Assembly (NCBI GenBank): GCA_003663115.1
Contig: QMZJ01000082.1
Coordinates: forward strand, 1-5,893
Length of the DNA: 5,893 nucleotides
DNA from: Candidatus Altarchaeales archaeon
GTDB taxonomy: Archaea > Altiarchaeota > Altiarchaeia > IMC4 > QMZM01
Reading direction: 5' to 3'
Numbering within the stretch: position 1 is the first letter of the stretch; every line of letters begins with the position of its first letter. A program made the position numbers and the translations under genes. The notes under the pieces are model-generated. The model worked only from the letters and a program-made list of their open reading frames with translations. It was not told the origin of the DNA and searched no databases. Below, in pieces: positions 1-5,760 of this stretch.

Positions 1-816
1 AAAAAGAATATTTTCATTGATGCTATCCTGAGGAGAGTACAATATAAATTTCCCAATCTACAGATCTGGGGCATGGATTCTGCTCCACCACCGATTGTGG
101 TGACGAATGATGGCATATATGAAAATACTATGGTATTTGCAGCCATAAATGGTCTCGATTTCTCCTTTGATCTGGATTCGGGATTTAGGTTTGATGAAAA
201 TGAGGATAGTGAGTTTGTGATCACAAGATCTGATGAATACTATATCTATGAGATCAATGGGAGGAATGCCATTGAAGAATATTCTAAAATACAGCACATG
301 CAGCCTTACTTTATAAACATGCTTCAAAATCTAAGCTCCAGACCCGATGTAGTCAAACTCTTTAAGATACTCTCCAGACTGAACGAGGTGTTATACGAGG
401 GTATTATGAAGATATCCATGAGGCCCCTGGGGACCGACCTAAACGAAAGAGCGGCGGAGATTCTCTTTGCTTTAGAACTCGATGAGAGGAATAAAAAGTA
501 TATACTTACACAGTCGTATAAGCCCAGAGGAAGCGTATTAAGGCGCCTGTCCACGTCGCCAGAAAGCCAGTTGGCAGTCTATGATAGATTATATAAAAGA
601 TTCCCTAAGGAAAAAGCAATGCTTATAAGTTCATGCGCTATGAGACCATTCTGGTTCGATTTCGATTTTGAGACGTTGGAGAAGAAACTGAGGAGGTTCA
701 AGTATCCTTACCTAATCTCTCACGTCTTTGGGGAATTTGGTACCTATCTACCCTATGGAGGGATGGAGCAGAATGTGGTTCACGGGGGAACGGTGAAGGC
801 TTTAGTTTTCAGGTGA
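1..816 (+). CDS. FIST-domain sensory protein, 5' end outside window
   Basis: The frame is open from base 1 to the TGA at 814-816, giving 271 residues with no stop, so the gene almost certainly begins before the window. The first in-frame ATG (base 73) lies inside the conserved domain and is probably not the start. Residues about 20-100 follow the FIST_N pattern: an alternating strand region, a 'GLDFSFDLDSGFRF' stretch where FIST proteins usually have a G-x-SHGWRP-like motif, then 'YYIYEINGRNAIEEY', matching the typical V-Y-E-L-D-G-x-P-A-L-x-x-Y. The C-terminal part fits FIST_C: 'ISSCAMR' at about 209-215 and 'GEFGTYLPYGG' at 244-254, where G-E-I-G-P is usual. FIST domains are thought to bind small ligands such as amino acids and to work in signal transduction; the ligand here is unknown. 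No signal peptide can be judged. It converges on the V4R gene with an 8-bp overlap. The family call rests on motif recall and is fairly sure; the role is inferred. Confidence 0.75.
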   Translation, partial: KKNIFIDAILRRVQYKFPNLQIWGMDSAPPPIVVTNDGIYENTMVFAAINGLDFSFDLDSGFRFDENEDSEFVITRSDEYYIYEINGRNAIEEYSKIQHMQPYFINMLQNLSSRPDVVKLFKILSRLNEVLYEGIMKISMRPLGTDLNERAAEILFALELDERNKKYILTQSYKPRGSVLRRLSTSPESQLAVYDRLYKRFPKEKAMLISSCAMRPFWFDFDFETLEKKLRRFKYPYLISHVFGEFGTYLPYGGMEQNVVHGGTVKALVFR

Positions 817-2041
817 TTAATTTACACTGAAATTCACAGTTTGGGTGGCCGTTCGCGATGCACTTTGTCTCGGTAACCTCCCATCTCTGATCGGTTGCTT
901 CATTCAATGCGCCTTCTATGAATCCTGCCAAGGGGATGCAGAGGTTCATGTGGATGTTCTCAACCCCGGATGCGTAGATCGATTCGTCCATTTTGATAAT
1001 ACTCCTGTCTATCCTCTCTTCCACCCGGATGATTCCCAGACCGGAATAAAGGAAGAGATTTCTCAGGTAATTGAGGGCATCATTTATGCCTCTCAATTCG
1101 GCCTCTCTGGAGATACGCTCGCCGCAGATCTTCCCGCAGTGTTTGGATAGGATTGCATAACCCGGAGATAGAGCTACCAGAAGATAATTCATAACCTGGT
1201 CTATTGCTATGTAAAAAAAGTCCCCTATTCTGTCACTACGGGTTTCCGATCTGTCAACCACAAGTCCCACAACCTCGTTTAATATCGAGTTTGATTCGTC
1301 TTTTGTTATCAATTCCATCATTGGTTCTTCTTCCCTGTCATGTGGGTATATTTCAATTTCAGAATAAGAATCACCATGGGATTTGCATCTGTGTTCGATT
1401 CCATACCAGAATCCGCCAGAAAGGACCTCAGTCATGCCAGATAATATACCTGTCTCCATGAAACAGAGGGGTTTTGTGGAGTGAATTCTGGATGAAGAGC
1501 ATTCTCTTACTATATATTTTAATTTTCTTTCCCCTCTGTTGATATCGTCTAATTTTATGAAGCCAATACCAAGTTTTATCCAGGATTCTTCGCATTTTTT
1601 CTGTATTGTTTTGCTTTCAAAGATATTCCAGGGTTTTTCTGCCCTGCTAAGTTTATCGATTAATCCCCCTGTTTTGGGGTCGTTCCTTATACCCGCATTT
1701 ACAAGGTAATGACCGATAATTTTTCCAATTTTATAGAGCGTGTATTCATGCTCCGGGGAGAGATATGAAAATGAGAATTTTCTCAGGTTTAGTATATTTA
1801 TATGCCCAAAGTCGCTAAGTCTGGGGCGCACCGGCTCAGCCTCTCCGTATAGAATATCCCCCATACTTCTAAGAATTTTAAAGTTGTCGAATATGAGATC
1901 ATAGTATCCCTGTCTTTCTTTCAGGTATTCTTCTCGGTTGAGGTATCCTCCAATATTCTCTCTAAGATCTAATCTTATTCCACAATTGGGGCAGAAGTTC
2001 CAGGTATTCTGGATCCTTTGTCCACAGTTAGAGCATTTCAT
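809..2041 (-). CDS. Zinc-ribbon protein with two V4R domains
   Basis: This 410-residue protein has three parts. An N-terminal zinc ribbon has Cys3-x2-Cys6 and Cys17-x2-Cys20. A first V4R (4-vinyl reductase-like) domain spans about 86-233, with Cys181, Cys193, the 'ETGILSG' helix and Cys219-x3-Gly223. A second V4R spans about 270-408, with Cys368, 'AGFIEG', Cys394-x3-Gly398, Cys402 and Cys406. V4R domains are small-molecule or metal-linked sensor domains, found for example in the archaeal redox regulator MsvR and in BchJ. Here there is no separate DNA-binding helix-turn-helix, only the ribbon, so it may be a ligand sensor acting through partners. In the first V4R the position matching Cys402 is Ser227, so its metal site may be altered or lost. 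It starts 9 bp after the stop of the upstream regulator, so the two are probably co-transcribed. The product looks cytoplasmic. Domain calls are good; the function is not known. Confidence 0.85.
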   Translation of the reverse strand: MKCSNCGQRIQNTWNFCPNCGIRLDLRENIGGYLNREEYLKERQGYYDLIFDNFKILRSMGDILYGEAEPVRPRLSDFGHINILNLRKFSFSYLSPEHEYTLYKIGKIIGHYLVNAGIRNDPKTGGLIDKLSRAEKPWNIFESKTIQKKCEESWIKLGIGFIKLDDINRGERKLKYIVRECSSSRIHSTKPLCFMETGILSGMTEVLSGGFWYGIEHRCKSHGDSYSEIEIYPHDREEEPMMELITKDESNSILNEVVGLVVDRSETRSDRIGDFFYIAIDQVMNYLLVALSPGYAILSKHCGKICGERISREAELRGINDALNYLRNLFLYSGLGIIRVEERIDRSIIKMDESIYASGVENIHMNLCIPLAGFIEGALNEATDQRWEVTETKCIANGHPNCEFQCKLIT

Positions 2042-2050
2042 CTCTATACC

Positions 2051-3025
2051 CTACAGCCTACAGACGCTGTATTTTTCTTCAAGCTCCTTTTTTATATTCT
2101 CTATGATCTCTTCACCCTTTTTACCCCTTAGCTTTTCGGCATATTCGAAGTCACGCATGAACATCTGTTTTGCGCTTATTGCAGTTTCGGGGGATCTTAT
2201 CCTTATACCCCCTATGATGTTTCTGTGTTCATCCCTGGTGAAGATAAAGAATTCCCTGGGCTCATAGCTTTCCGGGATGAAGACGTCCATTCCATGGGGC
2301 TCTTTGAGGTATCTGATGTCCAGGTTGTCGTGAGTTTCAATCTGGTTCCAGAGTTGATCTATGATAATAACGCATTCCTTATAAGCCCTTTTTGGATCAC
2401 CATATACCCTGAAGGCATGATTAAAGAGAAAGTCGATATTCAGGGTTGTCAGGTAGAGGACATTTAGTTCACCTTTTTTAAAGCAACGTTTCCAGACCAT
2501 GTCCGTATAGCTGCCTCTGCCAATTCCAGTTGCAAGGGAGTAGGTATAAAATATCGTTGGGAAATTTGCAGTTGCATAAAAGCGATCTACATCCCTTATG
2601 GATTCTGCAAGGGCATCGTAGAGTTCACTGTGGTTTAGATATTCTACTCTATGCTTGGTTGTCTGAAGAGCAGCCCTTTTGAAATATTCCTTCACCCGCT
2701 CAGAGATCCTGTTAAATTCATTCAGCTCCTCAATAAATCTATCCCTTCTGTCCCGTAACATAGTGTACATGACGTCAAAATCTACGGAATAAAGCCCCTG
2801 CCTTTCTTTTGTTACCAGATTTTTGCTCAAAAGCTGTCGAATCTGTCCAAATAGATTGGATCTCTGCGGTACCCTCCCGTAGGTATTCAGGTATTCTCTC
2901 TCGATATTTCTTGGGGTTGTTTCCTCTCCCCTCGCCTCCAGTTTGTATATCGATAAGAGAATCTCAAACTGCTGATCTGTGATCTCCAACCACTTGGCAA
3001 TCTTCATGAGTTCCTTGTCTTCCAT
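2051..3025 (-). CDS. Winged-helix regulator with TrmB-like architecture
   Basis: As placed, this is a 324-residue protein starting 'MEDKELMKIAKWLEIT'. Residues about 10-85 look like a winged helix-turn-helix ('ITDQQFEILLSIYKLEARG' to 'LVTKERQGLYSV'). A charged helix, possibly a coiled coil ('RDRRDRFIEELNEFNRI'), follows. The C-terminal effector domain alternates hydrophobic strands and ends in 'FFIFTRDEHRNIIGGIRIRS', much like the PLD-like domain of archaeal TrmB-type regulators. That domain normally binds a ligand or mediates dimerisation. An in-frame ATG at 3065-3067 would add 14 residues (MILLCILISSRISK). I prefer 3025 because the upstream ATG falls inside a perfect inverted repeat and only about 14 bp from the best TATA box (3081-3090), upstream of the expected transcript start. 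The gene leads an operon with the V4R protein and is divergent from a small membrane protein. Autoregulation is likely from the operator position. The regulated genes are unknown. Confidence 0.75.
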   Translation of the reverse strand: MEDKELMKIAKWLEITDQQFEILLSIYKLEARGEETTPRNIEREYLNTYGRVPQRSNLFGQIRQLLSKNLVTKERQGLYSVDFDVMYTMLRDRRDRFIEELNEFNRISERVKEYFKRAALQTTKHRVEYLNHSELYDALAESIRDVDRFYATANFPTIFYTYSLATGIGRGSYTDMVWKRCFKKGELNVLYLTTLNIDFLFNHAFRVYGDPKRAYKECVIIIDQLWNQIETHDNLDIRYLKEPHGMDVFIPESYEPREFFIFTRDEHRNIIGGIRIRSPETAISAKQMFMRDFEYAEKLRGKKGEEIIENIKKELEEKYSVCRL

Positions 3026-3039
3026 CTTTGATATTCTTG

Positions 3040-3067
3040 ATGATATTAGTATACATAGTAATATCAT
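3040..3067. promoter_or_regulatory. 28-bp perfect inverted repeat, putative operator
   Basis: The arms ATGATATTA (3040-3048) and TAATATCAT (3059-3067) are perfect reverse complements, separated by 10 bp and with arm centres about 19 bp apart. That is close to two helical turns, as expected for a winged-helix dimer. The repeat sits between the minus-strand TATA box (3081-3090) and the preferred start codon (3025), over the expected transcription start near 3060. The regulator it precedes is the obvious candidate to bind it; that is inference. Confidence 0.55.
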
Positions 3068-3078
3068 ATTTTATTATG

Positions 3079-3091
3079 TATATATTTATAC
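3079..3091 (-). promoter_or_regulatory. TATA box for regulator-V4R operon
   Basis: On the minus strand the sequence reads GAAG followed by TATAAATATATA: a purine-rich BRE-like element next to a good archaeal box A. Transcription starting about 25 bp downstream would begin near 3060, giving a leader of roughly 35 nt to the ATG at 3025. A second TATA-like run on this strand at 3099-3113 cannot be excluded. Confidence 0.5.
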
Positions 3092-3099
3092 TTCAGTGC

Positions 3100-3113
3100 T
3101 TAAATATATAAAA
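3100..3113 (+). promoter_or_regulatory. TATA box for small membrane protein gene
   Basis: TTAAATATATAAAA fits the archaeal box A. A start about 25 bp downstream falls near 3131-3133, leaving a leader of roughly 14 nt before the ATG at 3146. It lies back to back with the minus-strand TATA box of the regulator, so binding at one promoter could affect the other. Confidence 0.5.
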
Positions 3114-3145
3114 ACCAATACGGGATCTTTGAGAAGAGAGATAAG

Positions 3146-3313
3146 ATGGACGCACTGACCATTATAATCCTGATGGTGATTGTAGCACCCCTGATCATTA
3201 TTGTGTGGTGGAGTATAACCCTGGTTACACTCGGTTGGAGGTATATAGCGGGGTATATAGATGCATGTATAGAGCAAAAATTCAAGACATTGGAGGGTGA
3301 GGATGAAAAGTAA
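3146..3313 (+). CDS. Small single-span membrane protein (55 aa)
   Basis: The ORF runs ATG 3146 to TAA 3311-3313. It begins MDALTIIILMVIVAPLIIIV, followed by WWSITLVTLGWRY. Residues about 4-30 form one strongly hydrophobic span with a central Pro. The second half is amphipathic (Trp31-Arg-Tyr, 'YIDACIEQKF') and ends in an acidic tail 'EGEDEK'. With few positive charges before the span and Arg32 and lysines after it, the tail is probably cytoplasmic. I do not recognise a family. Support comes from the membrane-like composition, a well-spaced TATA box upstream, and its position divergent from the regulator. By position it could be a regulated target or a partner of the regulator; that is inference. 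No clear Shine-Dalgarno is seen, only a purine-rich leader. Confidence 0.55.
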   Translation: MDALTIIILMVIVAPLIIIVWWSITLVTLGWRYIAGYIDACIEQKFKTLEGEDEK

Positions 3314-3373
3314 AGAAGATGAAAAATATACCACCAATTAGAAATATTCTACCTCTGAGATCCTCTGCGGGAG

Positions 3374-3532
3374 CTAAAGCTTTGTTATCTTTAATTCTCT
3401 CTTGTTGGAGTCGTACTCGATAAGAACCTTGTCCTTATTCTCTAACTTTAGCTCCTTTACCAGATCCTTCGGAATTGTCAGCTGCCCGCCGCCCCACGGA
3501 AGTTTGTGATATCTACCTACGTCTCGTTTCAT
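3374..3532 (-). CDS. AbrB/SpoVT-like swapped-hairpin DNA-binding protein (52 aa)
   Basis: The ORF runs from ATG (3530-3532) to TAG (3374-3376), 52 residues. The core 'GGGQLTIPKDLVKELKLENK' followed by 'DKVLIEYD' and 'RELKITKL' is the SpoVT-AbrB swapped-hairpin fold: the strand-IPK-helix-strand pattern, with G-D-K-V replaced by K-D-K-V. Such proteins dimerise and bind DNA as transition-state-type regulators or as antitoxins. No toxin gene (PIN, MazF-like) is next to it, so an antitoxin role has no local support. It follows apgM by 33 bp on the same strand and also has a TATA box of its own placed for a leaderless transcript. Only an AbrB-like domain is present, with no extra sensor domain. Targets are unknown. 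Confidence 0.8.
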   Translation of the reverse strand: MKRDVGRYHKLPWGGGQLTIPKDLVKELKLENKDKVLIEYDSNKRELKITKL

Positions 3533-3553
3533 GTTAATCTATATATTTAGAGG

Positions 3554-3561
3554 TTTATAAA
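3554..3561 (-). promoter_or_regulatory. TATA box, probably leaderless AbrB-like gene
   Basis: TTTATAAA is a consensus-like box A centred about 25 bp before the ATG at 3532, so the transcript would start at or next to the start codon. No Shine-Dalgarno is visible. It lies just inside the gap after the apgM stop, so the small gene could be expressed both alone and by read-through from apgM. Confidence 0.5.
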
Positions 3562-3565
3562 TTAA

Positions 3566-4765
3566 TTAAGCGCCAAATAATTCTGCCCTGTCGGAGAGGT
3601 CAAGGATAATATGCATCAGATCTATGCCACAGATCCTGTTTAATCCTCCCTTGGAGCACTCTCTCTCAGTAAATTTATCGACTTGATCCGTACGGACATC
3701 GCCGAGGATCGCGATTGGGACTGGGTCTGCGGAGTGTTGTCTTATGCTTATCGGGGTTGAGTGGTCTGCGGTAAGCACTATAGTTGTATCCTTCACTTTT
3801 TCCAGAATCGGACCGATTACCTCCCTATCGATTCTCTCGATCATCTCCTTCTTTGAGTTAAAATCTCCATCGTGGGATGCCTCATCCGTCCCTTTTATAT
3901 GTAAGAATACGAAATCGTATTTTTTAAGGGCATTTATTGCCGTTTTTGCTTTTTTAGATATGTCGGAATCGACGTGACCGGTGGCGCCTTTAACATCTAT
4001 GACCTTCATTCCAATGCTGTTACATACACCCTTTATGAGGGCCGTTGCAGATATACATGCCGCATTCATCCCATACCTCTCTTCAAAGCTCTCAAGCTCC
4101 GGTTTTGTTCCCGCCCCCCTGCAGAGAATTACATTTGCCGGGAGCTTTCTCCTCTTATTTATCACATGTTCGGAGAGGATCTCCTCGGTTTTTCTGGTAA
4201 ATTCATTCAGGATCGCTGCAGTTTTTCTTGACTCCGGTCTTCCGTCGATGGACCTTGACCTGGCCGGAGGGACATTTAATGTCTCTGGATCGGTATCCGT
4301 TACACGGGATGACAGACCCTTTCCACGCAGTATCAGAACGGCGCGATGCCCCGCACATTTTTTGAATTTTATCTCAGTGTCTCTGAACTTGATTTTCGAT
4401 ACCTCTCTCGTCAATTCCTTGAGACCATACTCATCCCTACCTGCCCTGCGGTCTATAACCTTCCCATTTTTCAGGGTTGCAAAATTGCAACGAAGTGCAA
4501 CATCTCCCCTCTTCAATTCCAGACCCACACCGGCAGCCTCAAAGGGTCCCCTCCCCGTATAGACCCTAAAGGGGTCATAGCCAAATAGTGACAGATGCGC
4601 AGTATCACTCCCAGGACGTATTCCGGTACGTACGGTATCCATTATCCCCGTGATCCCTTTTTTGGCGAATTTATCCATATTTGGCGTTTTCGCCGCCTCT
4701 AAGGGCGTTTTCCCGTCAGTTAAACGATCCCCCATCCCATCGCAGACTATGAGAAGTGATTTCAT
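3566..4765 (-). CDS. apgM: 2,3-bisphosphoglycerate-independent phosphoglycerate mutase, archaeal type
   Basis: The enzyme interconverts 3-phosphoglycerate and 2-phosphoglycerate in cytoplasmic glycolysis and gluconeogenesis, through a phosphoserine intermediate and two divalent metals. The 399-residue length is normal for the archaeal (aPGAM) branch of the alkaline phosphatase superfamily. Visible motifs are Asp9 in 'VCDGMGDR'; the nucleophile region 'RPGSDTAHLSLFGYDP' with Ser53; the substrate-binding 'TGRGPFEAAG' (70-79); the metal-binding Asp294 and His298 in 'GTDEASHDGD'; Asp334-His335 in 'TADHSTP'; and His344 in 'RQHSADPVP'. The set of catalytic and metal residues looks complete, so the gene should be functional. 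It starts at ATG 4765, shortly after a TATA-like element shared with the divergent carS, and is followed after 33 bp by an AbrB-like gene. It could in principle be annotated as a phosphonopyruvate decarboxylase-like homologue, a common mislabel, but the motifs fit the mutase. Confidence 0.95.
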   Translation of the reverse strand: MKSLLIVCDGMGDRLTDGKTPLEAAKTPNMDKFAKKGITGIMDTVRTGIRPGSDTAHLSLFGYDPFRVYTGRGPFEAAGVGLELKRGDVALRCNFATLKNGKVIDRRAGRDEYGLKELTREVSKIKFRDTEIKFKKCAGHRAVLILRGKGLSSRVTDTDPETLNVPPARSRSIDGRPESRKTAAILNEFTRKTEEILSEHVINKRRKLPANVILCRGAGTKPELESFEERYGMNAACISATALIKGVCNSIGMKVIDVKGATGHVDSDISKKAKTAINALKKYDFVFLHIKGTDEASHDGDFNSKKEMIERIDREVIGPILEKVKDTTIVLTADHSTPISIRQHSADPVPIAILGDVRTDQVDKFTERECSKGGLNRICGIDLMHIILDLSDRAELFGA

Positions 4766-4788
4766 CTTTGCCTTGATACATATATTAT

Positions 4789-4819
4789 TGAATTATATTA
4801 AATCTGAATTACATTAAAT
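4789..4819. repeat. 15-bp tandem direct repeat in apgM-carS promoter region
   Basis: TGAATTATATTAAAT (4789-4803) is followed after 1 bp by TGAATTACATTAAAT (4805-4819), 14 of 15 bases the same with a 16-bp period. The first copy contains the TATA-like decamer and the second fills the interval up to the carS start. It may be a regulator-binding pair or a simple slippage duplication in AT-rich DNA. Confidence 0.6.
4793..4802. promoter_or_regulatory. Bidirectional TATA-like element for carS and apgM
   Basis: TTATATTAAA read on + is centred about 25 bp before the carS ATG (4823), which predicts a leaderless carS transcript. The same ten bases read on the minus strand as TTTAATATAA, centred about 32 bp before the apgM ATG (4765), giving a leader of roughly 7 nt. 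No other convincing box A is seen in this 57-bp gap for either gene. Confidence 0.45.
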
Positions 4820-4822
4820 AAC

Positions 4823-5374
4823 ATGAGTATTGAGATAAGGCTTCTACAGGCTCTGTGGTTTATCATGCCAGCGTATGTCGCAAATTCTGTGCCCGTAAAT
4901 GTTTCTAAGATCAAAGAACTGGAGAGATTTGGAAGGCCCATCGATGGGGGGAGGAAATGGCTTGGGGTCAGAATCCTCGGGGATGGGAAAACATGGAGGG
5001 GTCTATTCTCCGGGGTCTTTATGGGGACCATCATAGGGTTAATTCAGGTATTAATTCAGCGAGATGTAGCCGAATTTTTTCGGGTTCCATTGCCGCAGAT
5101 GTCCATCGAGCTTGCATTTATGCTGAGTACCGGGGCACTGGTGGGGGACATGGCCGCAAGCTTTGTAAAGAGAAGGGTCGGACTTGGGGAGGGGGATCCC
5201 GCCCCGCTCTTGGATCAGCTCGATTTCGTATTCGGCGCCTTCTTTTTTGCCTGGCTTTTAACGCGAACTATTGACTACGACCGGTTTTTTGTTATTATTG
5301 TAATAACCCCCGTGATCCATCTCTTTACCAATTTCATTGCATGGTTCTGGAAACTCAAGAGGGAGCCCTGGTAG
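4823..5374 (+). CDS. carS: CDP-archaeol synthase (CDP-2,3-bis-O-geranylgeranyl-sn-glycerol synthase)
   Basis: This membrane enzyme transfers CMP from CTP to 2,3-di-O-geranylgeranylglyceryl phosphate, making CDP-archaeol, the activated precursor of archaeal phospholipid headgroups (EC 2.7.7.67). The 183-residue length is normal for the family (formerly DUF46). Diagnostic motifs are 'MPAYVANSVPV' (15-25), 'RPIDGGR' (38-44), 'RILGDGKTWRGLFSG' (50-64), 'GALVGDMAASFVKRR' (104-118) and 'GDPAPLLDQLDFVFGA' (124-139). About five membrane spans are visible, near 6-24, 58-78, 93-115, 134-150 and 153-175, with the conserved polar loops on one side. The start at ATG 4823 gives a family-standard N-terminus and is placed for a leaderless transcript. 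The gene is divergent from apgM. A broken DNA glycosylase gene begins 1 nt after the stop, so the two were probably once an operon. Confidence 0.96.
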   Translation: MSIEIRLLQALWFIMPAYVANSVPVNVSKIKELERFGRPIDGGRKWLGVRILGDGKTWRGLFSGVFMGTIIGLIQVLIQRDVAEFFRVPLPQMSIELAFMLSTGALVGDMAASFVKRRVGLGEGDPAPLLDQLDFVFGAFFFAWLLTRTIDYDRFFVIIVITPVIHLFTNFIAWFWKLKREPW

Positions 5375-5375
5375 A

Positions 5376-5622
5376 GTGGATAAAGAGATTAGTGAATTGA
5401 AGGCATTAGCTCAAGAAAGGGGTTATCAAGGAACGGCTTTAGAGAATTCAGAGAGACGGGCAGAGAGTCAGATGAGAGAATCTTTGCCGAACTCTGGACC
5501 TGCAGTAAGTCGGAACTCATGATCTGTTTGAAGAAATCGGGTGTCCGGTTCCATCGCACAAAAGCCAATTATATTGTTCTCGTTAGAAGGCTCTTTGATC
5601 AAAAGGGCATCAAGTCAGGGAT
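5376..5622 (+). pseudogene. ogg: Broken 8-oxoguanine DNA glycosylase/lyase (Ogg2 family) remnant
   Basis: Three successive reading frames together spell an archaeal Ogg2 N-terminus. From a GTG at 5376 comes VDKEISELKALAQE; shifting by one at about 5416, KKGVIKERL (to 5439); shifting again, REFRETGRESDERIFAELW (5441-5497). The next bases lead directly to 'CLKKSGVRFHRTKANYIVLV' and RRLF (5525-5596). In intact family members about 30 residues (the LCFCLLTPQ-S-K region) lie between the W and the KKSGVRFH segment, so there is an internal deletion near 5498-5520. The second half, with the helix-hairpin-helix motif (GLG-x-KEASHFLRN), the catalytic Lys and the catalytic Asp, is absent. Similarity fades after about 5622, although that frame stays open to a TAG at 5690-5692. 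Intact Ogg excises 8-oxoguanine; this copy cannot. Sequencing error could explain the frameshifts but not the deletion or the lost C-terminus. The right boundary is approximate. Confidence 0.7.
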
Positions 5623-5672
5623 CTATGTTCTATCTATACCCAGACATTTAACTCTCTATGTCCCTATTATAA

Positions 5673-5701
5673 CTAAGGGGCCCGTGGGGTAGCCATGGGT
5701 C
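5673..5701 (+). repeat. CTAAGG plus 9-bp-stem hairpin (unit 1 of palindromic cluster)
   Basis: CTAAGG (5673-5678) is followed at once by GGCCCGTGG (5679-5687), loop GGTAG, and CCATGGGTC (5693-5701). This forms a 9-bp stem with two G-T pairs. The same order, CTAAGG then hairpin, recurs at 5753 and 5849 with unrelated stem sequence. It is followed by GGTCG-GAGGA-CGACC, a second small stem that overlaps a degenerate copy of the repeat core. Confidence 0.6.
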
Positions 5702-5716
5702 GGAGGACGACCAAGG
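5699..5716 (+). repeat. Degenerate third copy of the repeat core
   Basis: GTCGGAG-GACGAC-CAAGG corresponds to the repeat core GTCGGAG-TTAGCC-GACGAC-TAAGG with TTAGCC missing and one T to C change. It directly abuts the first full copy and suggests that more units once existed here. Confidence 0.45.
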
Positions 5717-5760
5717 CTCATGATGTCATTGCTTGTCGGAGTTAGCCGACGACTAAGGTG
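5716..5760 (+). repeat. 45-bp direct repeat, copy 1
   Basis: The repeat starts GCTCATGATGTCATTGCTTG and ends GACTAAGGTG. It is identical base for base to 5812-5856. Inside it, TTGTCGG (5733-5739) pairs with CCGACGA (5746-5752) around the loop AGTTAG, a 7-bp stem with one G-T pair. Its last three bases enter the following hairpin. Confidence 0.9.

Noticed and set aside
3025..3067. Longer start for the regulator at ATG 3067
   Set aside because: The extra 14 codons lie in the palindrome and next to the TATA box, and no ribosome site precedes that ATG. It remains possible if transcription begins from the TATA-like run at 3099-3113.
3086..3337. Minus-strand ORF of 83 aa opposite the small membrane protein
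   Set aside because: It covers the TATA boxes and the opposite strand of a better-supported gene. Its composition (many Tyr, Pro, His) is typical of a shadow frame.
3303..3341. 12-codon ORF starting inside the end of the small membrane protein gene, after a GGTGAGG Shine-Dalgarno-like run
   Set aside because: It is too short and too Lys/Glu-rich to judge, with nothing following it.
3981..4562. 193-aa + strand ORF inside apgM
   Set aside because: It is antisense to a gene with complete catalytic motifs, and its translation matches no family I recognise.
5337..5522. 61-aa ORF on + across the carS end
   Set aside because: Its first part is carS read in another frame. Only the stretch from 5376 is meaningful, as the first fragment of the broken ogg gene.
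5678..5712. A tRNA-like 5' end (GGGCCCG then TGGGGTAGCC)
   Set aside because: The D-arm does not close properly, no anticodon arm or TTC-arm follows, and no 3' acceptor complement is found. The bases are better explained by the 9-bp hairpin at 5679-5701.
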